Shown one piece after another: positions 9,581-17,545 of a stretch of 43,241 nucleotides of DNA. Origin of the DNA: S010-17 sp036478895 (GTDB taxonomy: Bacteria > Bacteroidota > Bacteroidia > Flavobacteriales > Flavobacteriaceae); the NCBI GenBank assembly GCA_036478895.1, contig JAZGEV010000141.1, positions 1-43,241 on the forward strand, given 5' to 3'. Position numbers and translations under genes: made by a program. Positions within the stretch are counted from its first letter, which is position 1; every line of letters starts with the position of its first letter. The notes beneath the pieces were generated by a model. That model saw only the letters and a list, made by a program, of their open reading frames with translations, was not told where the DNA came from and made no database searches.

Positions 9581-10055
9581 AATAAGCACTTTACTGGTTG
9601 TATTGTTTTTATTTACATCGTGTGCAAAAAACACAGTATTTAGTGAGTACAAAAGTATTCCAGATGCAAAGTGGCACAAAAATAATGTGATAAAATTTTC
9701 GTTTAACACAATAGATACAATTTCAAAACAGACTATTTATGTAAATTTAAGAAACAATAAAGATTATGAATTTAGTAATATTTATTTAATTATTGGTGTC
9801 GATTTTCCTAACGGAACACAAGTTAAAGATACCTTAGAATATAAAATGGCAGATGAATTTGGTTATTTTTTAGGACAAGGATTTACAGATATTAAGGAGA
9901 ATAAATTAGAATTTAAAACAAATACACTATTTCCAATTAAAGGAAATTATCAATTTTCAATACAACAAGCCATGCGAAAAAATGGTCATGAAAATGGTGT
10001 ATTAATATTAGATGGGATCACAGATGTTGGACTTTCTATAGAAAAAATGAAATAA
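9573..10055 (+). CDS. gldH: Gliding motility lipoprotein GldH
   Basis: GldH is a lipoprotein required for gliding motility in Flavobacterium johnsoniae and is found widely in gliding and non-gliding Bacteroidota. I place the start at ATG 9573 (MHKISTLLVVLFLFTSCAK), because it gives a proper lipoprotein signal with lipobox FTSC and the modified Cys at residue 17. The longer frame upstream is only the ricT tail read in another frame. The mature part has the family-like segments FNTIDTISKQTIYVNLRN and NIYLIIGVDFPNG, and a late GVLILDGITDVGLSIE. It is 160 residues long, overlaps ricT by 8 bases (ATGCATAA) and is followed after 3 bp by the PBP gene: a typical flavobacterial trio. Confidence 0.9.
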   Translation: MHKISTLLVVLFLFTSCAKNTVFSEYKSIPDAKWHKNNVIKFSFNTIDTISKQTIYVNLRNNKDYEFSNIYLIIGVDFPNGTQVKDTLEYKMADEFGYFLGQGFTDIKENKLEFKTNTLFPIKGNYQFSIQQAMRKNGHENGVLILDGITDVGLSIEKMK

Positions 10056-10058
10056 ATT

Positions 10059-12449
10059 ATGATAGAAAATATTAAAAAAACAACAATTCACGATGCAACT
10101 TATAAAAAGTACATTAAATGGATGTGGCGTTTATTTTTTGGAGGTATAGCTTTTATGTTTTTATTATTTTTTTTAGCTTCAATAGGCGTATTTGGAAAAT
10201 TACCAACTTTTGAAGAATTAGAAAACCCTCAAAGCGATTTAGCTTCACAAGTTATCTCTGAAGATGGTGTAACTATTGGTAAATATTTTAAAGAAAATAG
10301 AACACCAATTAAGTATAAAGAATTGCCAAAAAACTTAATTAATGCCACAGTTGCAACAGAAGACGCTCGTTTTTATAAACACTCTGGTATTGATTTTAGA
10401 GGCACTCTAAGAGCCTTTGCTTTTTTAGGTACAAAAGGTGGCGCAAGTACCGTAACGCAACAATTGGCAAAATTATTATTTCATAAAAAAAGAGGAAATT
10501 TAATTTTTAGGTTAAAGCAAAAATTAAAAGAATGGGTTATTGCTGTAAAATTAGAAAGGCAATATACCAAAGAAGAAATAATGGCCATGTATTTTAATAA
10601 AATGGGTTTTATTTATAATGCTGTTGGCATAAGATCAGCTTCTAGAATATATTTTGGAAAAGAACCAAAAGACTTAAAACAAGAAGAGTCTGCTGTAATT
10701 GTTGCCATGCTTAAAAACCCAAGACAATATAATCCTCGACGTGAAATCTCAAAAAAGAAAGCGTTTTTAAGACGAAACCAAGTCATTAAAAACTTAAATA
10801 AATATGGTTTCATTACCTTAAAAGTAAAAGATTCTTTACAAAAATTACCAACGGTTTTAGATTTCTCTCCAGAGGATACAAACGATGGTATGGCAACCTA
10901 TTTTAGAGAATATTTACGTAAATATATGCAACAATGGGTTAAAGACAACCCAAAGGAAAATGGTGATTTATATGACATTCATAGAGACGGCTTAAAAATT
11001 CACGTTTCAATTGATTCGCGTATGCAAAAATATGCAGAAGAAGCTATGGAAGAGCATATGGCAAGTTTACAAAAGGAGTTTGATAAATATCAGAAAAAAA
11101 GAAGTAAATATGAACAAAAATGGGTGCCTTTTAACGGTCATAAAGAAAAAGGAATTACACTTAAAGAAGCGAAAGCTATCATGAAAAGAGCGATGAAAAG
11201 CACCAATCGTTGGTATCAGTTAAAAAAAGCTGGTAAAACGGAAAAGGAAATAATTGCAACGTTTCATAAAAAAACAGATATGACCGTTTTTGCTTGGAAT
11301 CATAAAAATAATGAAAAAGATACCATAATGACGCCTTATGATTCAATCAAATATTATAAGCAAATATTACGTTCGGGTTTAATGTCTGTAGAACCCCAAA
11401 ATGGTCATGTAAAAGCTTGGGTTGGAGGTATAAATCATAAATATTTTAAATACGATGCTGTAAAGCAAGGAAAACGTCAAGTTGGATCTACCTTTAAACC
11501 AATGGTATATGCAACAGTTATAAATCAATTAAAATATTCGCCTTGTAGAAAAATTAAAAACACGCCTTTTACCATGCCAAAAGGACGTTATGGTATTCCA
11601 GAAGACTGGGTTGTACATAATGCAGGTGAAAAATACACAAAAGAAGCGGTAAGTATGAAAGTGGCTTTAGCAAAATCCATAAATGTAATTTCTGCTCGTT
11701 TAATAGATGAGGTTTCTCCATTAAACGTAGTTAAGTTAGCTAGAAAAATGGGTATTAAAAGTAAAGAATTAGTCGCAAATCCTTCCATAGCTTTAGGCTC
11801 GGTAGATTTATCTATTTACGAAATGATAGGTGCATTAAGCACTTTTGTAAATAAAGGAATGTACATTAAACCAATCATGATTTTACGTATTGAAGATAAA
11901 AATGGCACAGTGTTAGAAAGCTTCACACCAAAATCTAATGAAGTTATGAGTGCCGAATCTGCTTACGCCATTTTAAATTTAATGGAAGGCGTTACGCAAT
12001 CTGGTTCTGGAATTCATTTAAGAACCTCTTGGAAAAAACCAAGTTATGTAACTGGTCACCCGTATAATTTTAAAAACCCTATTGCTGGTAAAACAGGAAC
12101 AACACAAAACCAATCAGACGGTTGGTTTATGGGAATGGTGCCAAATTTAGCAACAGGTGTATGGGTTGGTGGAGACGATAGATCTGTCCATTTTCCCGAT
12201 ATTGCACGAGGACAAGGCGCAACAATGGCATTACCAATTTGGGCTTTATTCTATAAAAAAATGTATGCTGATAAAGATTTAAAAGTAAGCGATAAAGATT
12301 TTCCAAAACCTTCAAATATGACAATTGAACTTAATTGTGATGATGAAAAAACAGATGAAACCGCAATTATTGGTACTGATGGGAAACCTGTGGATGTAAA
12401 AACACCAGAACCTGATGATGAAGATGATGACAATCTATTTGATGAATAG
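10059..12449 (+). CDS. Class A penicillin-binding protein 1A (transglycosylase/transpeptidase)
   Basis: Bifunctional peptidoglycan synthase anchored in the inner membrane. A short cytosolic N-terminus is followed by one membrane helix (about residues 25-47). The GT51 glycosyltransferase domain shows EDARFYKHSGIDFRG near 97-111 with the catalytic Glu, and GGASTVTQQLAKLL near 127-140. The transpeptidase shows the active-site motif GSTFKP (SxxK) near 480, AKSINV (SxN) near 545 and GKTGTTQNQSDGWF (KTG) near 677. The C-terminus is a short acidic run of Asp/Glu. It is 796 residues, usual for PBP1A. It lies 3 bp after gldH and 15 bp before scoA, so the transcript may run from ricT through scoAB. Confidence 0.95.
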   Translation: MIENIKKTTIHDATYKKYIKWMWRLFFGGIAFMFLLFFLASIGVFGKLPTFEELENPQSDLASQVISEDGVTIGKYFKENRTPIKYKELPKNLINATVATEDARFYKHSGIDFRGTLRAFAFLGTKGGASTVTQQLAKLLFHKKRGNLIFRLKQKLKEWVIAVKLERQYTKEEIMAMYFNKMGFIYNAVGIRSASRIYFGKEPKDLKQEESAVIVAMLKNPRQYNPRREISKKKAFLRRNQVIKNLNKYGFITLKVKDSLQKLPTVLDFSPEDTNDGMATYFREYLRKYMQQWVKDNPKENGDLYDIHRDGLKIHVSIDSRMQKYAEEAMEEHMASLQKEFDKYQKKRSKYEQKWVPFNGHKEKGITLKEAKAIMKRAMKSTNRWYQLKKAGKTEKEIIATFHKKTDMTVFAWNHKNNEKDTIMTPYDSIKYYKQILRSGLMSVEPQNGHVKAWVGGINHKYFKYDAVKQGKRQVGSTFKPMVYATVINQLKYSPCRKIKNTPFTMPKGRYGIPEDWVVHNAGEKYTKEAVSMKVALAKSINVISARLIDEVSPLNVVKLARKMGIKSKELVANPSIALGSVDLSIYEMIGALSTFVNKGMYIKPIMILRIEDKNGTVLESFTPKSNEVMSAESAYAILNLMEGVTQSGSGIHLRTSWKKPSYVTGHPYNFKNPIAGKTGTTQNQSDGWFMGMVPNLATGVWVGGDDRSVHFPDIARGQGATMALPIWALFYKKMYADKDLKVSDKDFPKPSNMTIELNCDDEKTDETAIIGTDGKPVDVKTPEPDDEDDDNLFDE

Positions 12450-12464
12450 TTAAAAATAATAATT

Positions 12465-13169
12465 ATGATAAATAAAGTAGTAAATAATGTAAAAGAGGCC
12501 TTACAAGGCGTTGAAAATGGCATGACATTTATGTTGGGCGGTTTTGGCTTATGTGGTATTCCCGAGAATTGCATATCTGAATTAGTACGTTTAGAGACAA
12601 ATAATTTAACTTGTATATCAAACAATGCTGGTGTAGATGATTTTGGTTTGGGGTTATTATTACAAAAACGTCAAATTAAAAAAATGATATCGTCTTATGT
12701 TGGTGAAAATGATGAGTTTGAACGTCAAATGTTATCGGGTGAATTGGAAGTAGACTTAATTCCACAAGGCACTTTGGCCGAACGATGTAGAGCTTCAGGA
12801 GCTGGAATTCCAGCTTTTTACACGCCAGCTGGTTATGGAACCGAAGTTGCCAAAGGTAAAGAAACGAGAGAATTTAACGGAAAAATGTATGTGTTAGAAC
12901 AAGCATTTGATCCAGAATTTGCGTTTGTAAAAGCGTGGAAAGGTGATACTGCTGGTAATTTAATATTCAAAGGAACTGCACGTAACTTTAACCCAATGAT
13001 GGCAATGGCTGGAAAAACAACCGTTGTAGAAGTTGAAGAATTGGTAGAAGCAGGCGAATTGGATCCAAATCAAATTCACATTCCAGGTATTTTTGTACAA
13101 CGTATTTTTCAAGGTAAAGATTATGAAAAACGTATAGAACAACGCACGGTTACTCCAAAGACTAATTAA
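12465..13169 (+). CDS. scoA: 3-oxoacid CoA-transferase subunit A
   Basis: Alpha subunit of a heterodimeric CoA transferase, most like succinyl-CoA:3-oxoacid CoA transferase, which activates acetoacetate with CoA from succinyl-CoA. The glycine-rich CoA-binding block GGFGLCGIPEN (residues 25-35) is the family signature, followed by NNAGVDDFGLG. Further conserved parts are PQGTLAERCRASGAGIPAFY and AKGKETREFNGK. Length of 234 residues is typical. The beta subunit follows about 95 bp downstream. A related acetate- or butyrate-type transferase cannot be excluded from sequence alone. Confidence 0.92.
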   Translation: MINKVVNNVKEALQGVENGMTFMLGGFGLCGIPENCISELVRLETNNLTCISNNAGVDDFGLGLLLQKRQIKKMISSYVGENDEFERQMLSGELEVDLIPQGTLAERCRASGAGIPAFYTPAGYGTEVAKGKETREFNGKMYVLEQAFDPEFAFVKAWKGDTAGNLIFKGTARNFNPMMAMAGKTTVVEVEELVEAGELDPNQIHIPGIFVQRIFQGKDYEKRIEQRTVTPKTN

Positions 13170-13264
13170 AATTTTTTGAATAAATTTTAAATTGAATTAG
13201 AATAACGTTTATCTTAAAATCTATGATTAATCAGATAAACAAATTAACGAATAAACAAATAGAA

Positions 13265-13921
13265 ATGGCATTATCAAAACAAGAAATAGCACAGCGAATT
13301 GCACAAGAATTACAACACAATTGGTATGTTAATTTAGGCATTGGAATTCCTACACTAGTTGCCAATTACATTCCAAAAGGCATTGATGTTGAGTTTCAAT
13401 CTGAAAATGGTTTATTGGGAATGGGACCTTTTCCTTTTGAAGGCGAAGAAGATGCAGATTTGATAAATGCGGGGAAACAAACCGTAACTGTTTTAAAAGG
13501 CGGTTCATTATTTGATTCGGCTTTGAGTTTTGCAATGATTCGTGGTCAACACGTTCAATTAACTGTTTTGGGTGCAATGGAAGTAGCACAAAATGGTGAT
13601 ATTGCCAACTGGAAAATACCTGGTAGAATGGTAAAAGGAATGGGTGGCGCAATGGATTTAGTTGCAAGTGCAGAGAATATTATTGTAGCTATGATGCATA
13701 CCAATAAACGTGGCGAATCAAAAATTTTAGAAACTTGCTCTTTACCACTAACTGGAGTTGGTTGTGTTAAAAAAATTGTTACGAATTTAGCGGTATTAGA
13801 AGTTAAAAATGACGCATTTTATTTAATAGAAAGAGCGCCAGGAGTTTCTGTTGATGAGATTAAAAAAGCAACCGCAGGAAAACTAATTATTGAAGGCGAA
13901 GTGCCTGAAATGATACTTTAG
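13265..13921 (+). CDS. scoB: 3-oxoacid CoA-transferase subunit B
   Basis: Beta subunit of the same CoA transferase; it carries the catalytic glutamate that forms the enzyme-CoA thioester. The motif is visible as FQSENGLLGMGPF around residue 45, with the Glu inside SENGLLG. Other conserved parts are NLGIGIPTLVANYIP near 23-37, GGSLFDSALSFAMIRGQH, and KGMGGAMDLVA in the second half. I start at ATG 13265 (MALSKQEIAQRIAQEL), since the in-frame ATG at 13223 adds 14 polar residues (INQINKLTNKQI...) outside the family. Product is 218 residues, the usual size. Confidence 0.92.
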   Translation: MALSKQEIAQRIAQELQHNWYVNLGIGIPTLVANYIPKGIDVEFQSENGLLGMGPFPFEGEEDADLINAGKQTVTVLKGGSLFDSALSFAMIRGQHVQLTVLGAMEVAQNGDIANWKIPGRMVKGMGGAMDLVASAENIIVAMMHTNKRGESKILETCSLPLTGVGCVKKIVTNLAVLEVKNDAFYLIERAPGVSVDEIKKATAGKLIIEGEVPEMIL

Positions 13922-14007
13922 TTTGGATTAAGAGACAAAAGGGCAAAGCCAGAATACAACAATAAAATAGTAAAACCTCTGTGTAACAAAAAAAGTAAGT
14001 ATACAAT

Positions 14008-14775
14008 TTGAAAATAATATCATACAATGTAAATGGCATAAGAGCTGCTGTTAGAAAAGGGTTTATAGATTGGTTACAATCTGCCAATCCCGATGTTATT
14101 TGTCTGCAAGAAATCAAAGCAAACAAAGAGCAACTCGATTTTTTAGAGGATCTAGAAAATGTTGGTTATAAACATCATTATTGGCATTCTGCTCAAAAAA
14201 AAGGGTATAGCGGTACGGCTATTTTATCCAAAACAAAACCTACTAATATTAATTTTGAAACAGGCATAGAATTAGGCGATAATGAAGGTCGTATTTTAAG
14301 GTTCGATTTTGATACAATTTCTGTCATAAGCTTGTATTTACCATCAGGAACAAATGCGTTGAGGTTGGATTTAAAATTTCAATTTATGGATGATTTTAAA
14401 ACCTATGTAACCAAACTTAAAAAAGACATTCCTAATTTAGTAATCTGTGGCGATTATAATATTTGTCACGAAGAGATTGATATTCACAACCCAAAAGGCT
14501 TAAAAAAAACCTCGGGATTTTTACCCGAAGAGCGCGAATGGATCGATGGATTTATTAGTGATGACTTTATTGATACATTCAGATTTTTCAATAAAGAACC
14601 ACATCAATACAGTTGGTGGAGTTATAGAGCCAATGCTAGAAACAATAATAAAGGCTGGCGATTGGATTATTGCTTGGCAACAAAATCGCTCGAAAAACGT
14701 TTACAAAGAGCCTATATTTTAAAAGAAGCAAAACACTCAGATCATTGCCCTGTTGTTGTAGAAATAGCCGATTAA
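14008..14775 (+). CDS. xth: Exodeoxyribonuclease III (AP endonuclease)
   Basis: Mg2+-dependent exonuclease and AP endonuclease of the exonuclease III branch, acting in base excision repair. All family blocks can be read: MKIISYNVNGIRAA at the start, DVICLQEIKA around residue 30-39 with the metal-binding Glu, GYSGTAILSK, a catalytic Asn-Gly-type block LVICGDYNICHEEIDIHNP around 147-165, the RLDYCLATKSL block, and the final SDHCPVV with the catalytic His. Length is 255 residues. The start codon is TTG at 14008; no ATG in frame gives a complete N-terminus, so an alternative start is required. It is 86 bp downstream of scoB. Confidence 0.93.
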   Translation: MKIISYNVNGIRAAVRKGFIDWLQSANPDVICLQEIKANKEQLDFLEDLENVGYKHHYWHSAQKKGYSGTAILSKTKPTNINFETGIELGDNEGRILRFDFDTISVISLYLPSGTNALRLDLKFQFMDDFKTYVTKLKKDIPNLVICGDYNICHEEIDIHNPKGLKKTSGFLPEEREWIDGFISDDFIDTFRFFNKEPHQYSWWSYRANARNNNKGWRLDYCLATKSLEKRLQRAYILKEAKHSDHCPVVVEIAD

Positions 14776-14794
14776 TTGAAATAAAATTAGAATT

Positions 14795-15742
14795 ATGAAA
14801 AAAATCATCATCATTATTATTGCTCTTGCAAGTATGTCATCTTGTGTTTCTAGAAAAGTATATCAAGATTTAGAAAGTAAATACGAAAAACTTAAGAATA
14901 GAAATCAGAATTTAGTTGGTGAAAATGACGACTTATTTTCGGCTACAAAAAAATTAGAAGAAGCTAATAAAAATTTACAATCGAGTATTGATAGTTTAGC
15001 AAGTGCAAAGGCAACTTTATTGGATGATGTAGTTGCATTGGAAACAAAAAAGAAACAATTAGAAGCTTCGTATAACGAATTGTCTCAAAGTTCCTCATCA
15101 CAATTGGATCAAAAAGCCAAAGAAATTTTAGCACTTTCGCAACAATTAAACGATAAAGAAACAGCTTTAATTGCAGAAAACACACGTTTGGAAAAATTAC
15201 AAAAAGAATTAGCCTCACGATCTAAACGAATAGATGAATTGGAACAATTAATGGCCGCTAAAGAAGCTAAAATGCAACACTTAAAAACAGCAGTTTCCAA
15301 TGCACTTCAAAATTTTGAAGGCAAAGGTTTAACAGTTCACAGAAAAAATGGAAAAGTGTACGTTTCTATGGAAAATAAATTACTGTTTGGTTCTGGTAGT
15401 TGGGCAGTTGGAAATCAAGGAAAAGAAGCCGTGAAATCACTAGCAAGTGTTTTGCAACAAAATGCAGATATTAATGTACTTATTGAAGGTCATACTGATA
15501 ATGTGCCTTACAGTGGTAACAATTCTATTACCGATAATTGGGATTTATCAACCAAACGCGCCACAGCAATTGTACGTATTTTAGTTAATAATAGTGTAAA
15601 TCCTAAACAAATAACTGCAGCAGGACGCGGAAAATATGTACCAATTGACAGTAATTCCACCAGTAATGGAAAAGCAAAAAACAGACGAATTGAAGTAATT
15701 TTAGCACCAAATTTAGATGCTATTAATGATTTGTTAGATTAG
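14795..15742 (+). CDS. OmpA-family lipoprotein with coiled-coil
   Basis: Outer-membrane lipoprotein that anchors to peptidoglycan. The signal MKKIIIIIIALASMSSC ends in a lipobox with Cys at residue 17. Residues about 20-165 are a long Glu/Lys/Leu heptad-rich coiled coil. The C-terminal OmpA/MotB domain starts near 190 and contains LLFGSGSWAV, INVLIEGHTDNVPY and the peptidoglycan-contacting NWDLSTKRAT, followed by GRGKYVPID and KNRRIEVIL. It is 315 residues long. It follows xth after 19 bp and is followed by a tandem repeat and a strong terminator. No gene name can be assigned from sequence. Confidence 0.9.
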   Translation: MKKIIIIIIALASMSSCVSRKVYQDLESKYEKLKNRNQNLVGENDDLFSATKKLEEANKNLQSSIDSLASAKATLLDDVVALETKKKQLEASYNELSQSSSSQLDQKAKEILALSQQLNDKETALIAENTRLEKLQKELASRSKRIDELEQLMAAKEAKMQHLKTAVSNALQNFEGKGLTVHRKNGKVYVSMENKLLFGSGSWAVGNQGKEAVKSLASVLQQNADINVLIEGHTDNVPYSGNNSITDNWDLSTKRATAIVRILVNNSVNPKQITAAGRGKYVPIDSNSTSNGKAKNRRIEVILAPNLDAINDLLD

Positions 15743-15746
15743 TTTT

Positions 15747-15816
15747 AAGAGACAAGAGACAAGAGACAAGAGACAAGAGACAAGAGACAAGAGACAAGAG
15801 ACAAGAAGCACGAGGC
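15747..15816. repeat. 7-bp tandem repeat (AAGAGAC) x8 plus two degenerate units
   Basis: Eight perfect head-to-tail copies of AAGAGAC fill 15747-15802, then AAGAAGC and ACGAGGC continue the phase to 15816. The array begins 4 bp after the OmpA stop and ends before the terminator hairpin. A lone AAGAGACAA also follows the scoB stop at 13930. The array is non-coding, purine-rich on the plus strand, and prone to slippage. Confidence 0.95.
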
Positions 15817-15830
15817 AAAATTTGTATTAA

Positions 15831-15870
15831 AAAAAGCTGATTTTGAACATTCAAAATCAGCTTTTTTTTA
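15831..15870. terminator. Strong bidirectional rho-independent terminator
   Basis: A perfect 16-bp inverted repeat, 15831-15846 against 15851-15866 with loop ACAT, is flanked by A-run and T-run so it works on both strands. The core stem is GCTGATTTTGA. It lies between the convergent OmpA lipoprotein (plus) and rhodanese (minus) genes. Confidence 0.9.
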
Positions 15871-15884
15871 TTTTTGTCTAACGT

Positions 15885-16187
15885 CTAGATATCAGCATTT
15901 TGCCAAGCACCACCATTGATAGCGTCTACTCCAGCATTTTGTAAATAACTTAAAGCAGAACCTGCTCTTCCACCACTTCTACAAACAACAACAACAGGCT
16001 TATTCCAAGCTTTAATTGCGTTTACTTTTTTAGGCACATCGTTTAATGTAATTAATTTTGCACCTTTTGTATGACCTTCTGCCCATTCTGCTGGTGTTCG
16101 TACGTCTAGTATAACGCCACCTTTATCTAAATACTCTTTTATTGCATTGGTATCGCTTCCGCCACCCATAAAATTGAAAAATCCCAT
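15885..16187 (-). CDS. Single-domain rhodanese-like protein
   Basis: Small cytosolic protein of 100 residues made of one rhodanese domain; such proteins carry persulfide sulfur on an active-site Cys. The domain is easily read: GGVILDVRTPAEWAEGHTKG (residues 28-47), followed by the active-site loop VVVCRSGGRAGSA with Cys near residue 68, and a C-terminal LQNAGVDAINGGAWQN. The loop has the CRxGxR form typical of sulfurtransferases, so it is probably active. The substrate is unknown. The start at ATG 16187 gives the whole domain, and no signal peptide is present. Confidence 0.9.
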   Translation of the reverse strand: MGFFNFMGGGSDTNAIKEYLDKGGVILDVRTPAEWAEGHTKGAKLITLNDVPKKVNAIKAWNKPVVVVCRSGGRAGSALSYLQNAGVDAINGGAWQNADI

Positions 16188-16269
16188 ATTATTTTATTTT
16201 TTAGTTAATATTATTTTTTTATGATGTTGCAAATAACGAACCATTTTTAAATATAATATGTAACACAAG

Positions 16270-16334
16270 TTACTGAAACTCCATTTTATAAAGTGAGCAA
16301 AGCGAAACGCATTTAAAATGGTTAGTTTCAGTAA
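16270..16334. repeat. Large imperfect inverted repeat (hairpin)
   Basis: The left arm 16270-16288 (TTACTGAAACT + CCATTTTA) pairs with 16314-16334 (TAAAATGG + TT bulge + AGTTTCAGTAA) around a 25-base loop containing GCAAAGCG. A second hairpin, ATCCCGCT/AGTGGGAT with a 4-base loop, follows directly at 16334-16353. It looks like a dispersed intergenic repeat rather than a terminator, since neither side has a long T-run. Confidence 0.7.
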
Positions 16335-16452
16335 TCCCGCTATTTAGTGGGATCTTAGTTTTACAACGAAATTTATTACTAATCCCAGTTATTTGACTAT
16401 AGCTAAAAAATGTAGCAAAAAGCATTACTAATAGTAAGGGTTTGGTATTCAT
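16270..16452 (-). CDS. Possible short secreted peptide, or remnant of a truncated secreted-protein gene
   Basis: A 60-codon frame begins with a convincing Sec signal peptide, MNTKPLLLVMLFATFFSYSQ, whose last residues resemble flavobacterial cleavage sites. What follows (ITGISNKFRCKTKIPLNSG...) matches nothing I recognise. Its last ~28 codons, up to the stop at 16270, are encoded by the inverted repeat described for this region, so the natural end may have been replaced by a repeat. A TTCTTTG promoter-like string lies about 35 bp upstream. I favour a decayed gene of which only the signal peptide survives; a real small secreted peptide is possible. Confidence 0.3.
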   Translation of the reverse strand: MNTKPLLLVMLFATFFSYSQITGISNKFRCKTKIPLNSGITETNHFKCVSLCSLYKMEFQ

Positions 16453-16521
16453 AGAAATAAGTTAAATCGATAAATAATATGGTACAAAGAACGATTTTTA
16501 TTTCACTATCTACCTTTTATT

Positions 16522-16661
16522 TAGGGCAAACTCATACTTTTAATTTTTACTGTCATTCCTGCGAAAGCAGGAATGACATTTGATTTTAATTACAGTTTCT
16601 AGAAATAATATGATTTCCTTTTAAATAACAGCTCTTTTTTATTTAAGTGTGAGTTTGCCTT
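16522..16661 (+). mobile_element. MITE-like element, copy 1 (140 bp), with 11-bp target duplication
   Basis: The ends are inverted repeats: left AGGGCAAACTCATACTT, right (reverse complement) AGGCAAACTCACACTTA, differing by one base indel and one substitution in the outer 16. Inside lies a perfect 12-bp stem TGTCATTCCTGC with a GAAA loop (16551-16578). The element is flanked by TACCTTTTATT at 16511-16521 and 16662-16672, a perfect 11-bp direct repeat. It has no coding capacity. A homologous copy is at 17546-17725. Duplications of 10-13 bp are typical of IS4-type transposases, so a relative of that group may be the mover; this is inference. Confidence 0.85.
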
Positions 16662-16704
16662 TACCTTTTATTCATTTCATAAAACACAATTAAAAGGAAA
16701 GTTT

Positions 16705-16712
16705 TATCTTTG
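16705..16712 (+). promoter_or_regulatory. Predicted map promoter -7 box (leaderless)
   Basis: TATCTTTG matches TAnnTTTG and ends 4 bases before the map ATG at 16717. Transcription should then start at or within a base or two of the start codon. The upstream element ends 44 bp before the box. Confidence 0.6.
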
Positions 16713-16716
16713 CCTC

Positions 16717-17523
16717 ATGATAAAAATTAAAACACGTGAAGAAATTGAGTTAATTCGCGAAAGCGCATTATTAGTTTCCAAAACTTTAGGTTTAGTAGCT
16801 AGTGAAATTAAACCAGGTGTGACTACTTTATATTTAGACAAATTAGCGGAAGAATTCATAAGAGATCATAAAGGAATTCCAGGATTTTTGGGTTTATATG
16901 ATTTTCCAAATACCTTATGTATAAGTCCAAATGCGCAAGTGGTTCACGGCATACCAAATGATAAGCCTTTAGAAAATGGTGATATTTTATCGGTAGATTG
17001 TGGTGTTTTAATGAACGAATTTTACGGAGATCACGCCTATACTTTTGAAGTTGGAGAAGTAGATGCAGATATTAAAAAACTTTTAAAAATTACAAAAGAA
17101 AGTTTATACGAAGGAATACGTGCTTTTAAAATTGGAAATAGAGTAGGAGATGTTGGTTACGCCATACAGAGTTATTGCGAAAACCATGGTTATGGTGTGG
17201 TGAGAGAATTGGTAGGTCACGGTTTAGGACGTGTAATGCATGAAGATCCAAATATGCCAAATTACGGTCGAAGAGGTCGTGGAAAAAAGTTAATAGAAGG
17301 AATGGTTGTAGCCTTAGAACCTATGATAAATATGGGAACCGAAAAGGTAAGTCATTTAAAAGACGGTTGGACTATTTTAACCAAGGATCGCAAACCATCT
17401 GCTCATTTTGAGCACGATATTGCAATGATAAATGGTAAACCCGAAATACTATCGACTTTTAAATACATTTATGATGCGCTTGGTATTGTAAGTGATGAAG
17501 AAGCAGAATTTAGAAACACCTAA
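16717..17523 (+). CDS. map: Type I methionine aminopeptidase
   Basis: Removes the initiator Met from nascent proteins; a cytosolic dinuclear metalloenzyme. Motifs are in order: VVHGIPN with the substrate His near residue 77, ILSVDCGVLMNEFYGDHAYTF supplying two metal-binding Asp residues around 95 and 106, GHGLGRVMHEDPNMPNYG with the metal His near 169, EPMINMG with a Glu, and HFEHDIAM with the last Glu near 232-236. Length of 268 residues without an extension fits the minimal type Ia form. The gene is bracketed by two copies of one MITE-like element in the same orientation and appears to be monocistronic. Confidence 0.95.
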   Translation: MIKIKTREEIELIRESALLVSKTLGLVASEIKPGVTTLYLDKLAEEFIRDHKGIPGFLGLYDFPNTLCISPNAQVVHGIPNDKPLENGDILSVDCGVLMNEFYGDHAYTFEVGEVDADIKKLLKITKESLYEGIRAFKIGNRVGDVGYAIQSYCENHGYGVVRELVGHGLGRVMHEDPNMPNYGRRGRGKKLIEGMVVALEPMINMGTEKVSHLKDGWTILTKDRKPSAHFEHDIAMINGKPEILSTFKYIYDALGIVSDEEAEFRNT

Positions 17524-17545
17524 ATTTTTGTACACCATTAAGATT

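Larger units (their letters stand above)
16188..16716. other. 529-bp repeat-rich intergenic region between rhodanese and map
   Basis: Contains, left to right: the A/T-rich promoter region of the rhodanese gene; a large inverted repeat (16270-16334) with an adjacent small hairpin (16334-16353); a possible 60-codon secreted-peptide frame on the minus strand (16270-16452); a 140-bp miniature inverted-repeat element (16522-16661); and the map promoter. No full-length gene is visible. Confidence 0.8.

Noticed and set aside
12251..12625. 124-codon minus-strand frame across the PBP1A-scoA junction
   Set aside because: It is Ser/Phe-rich antisense of the acidic PBP tail and scoA start, with no promoter and no family features.
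15747..15816. CRISPR array
   Set aside because: The repeat unit is 7 bp, contiguous and without spacers; no cas gene is near.
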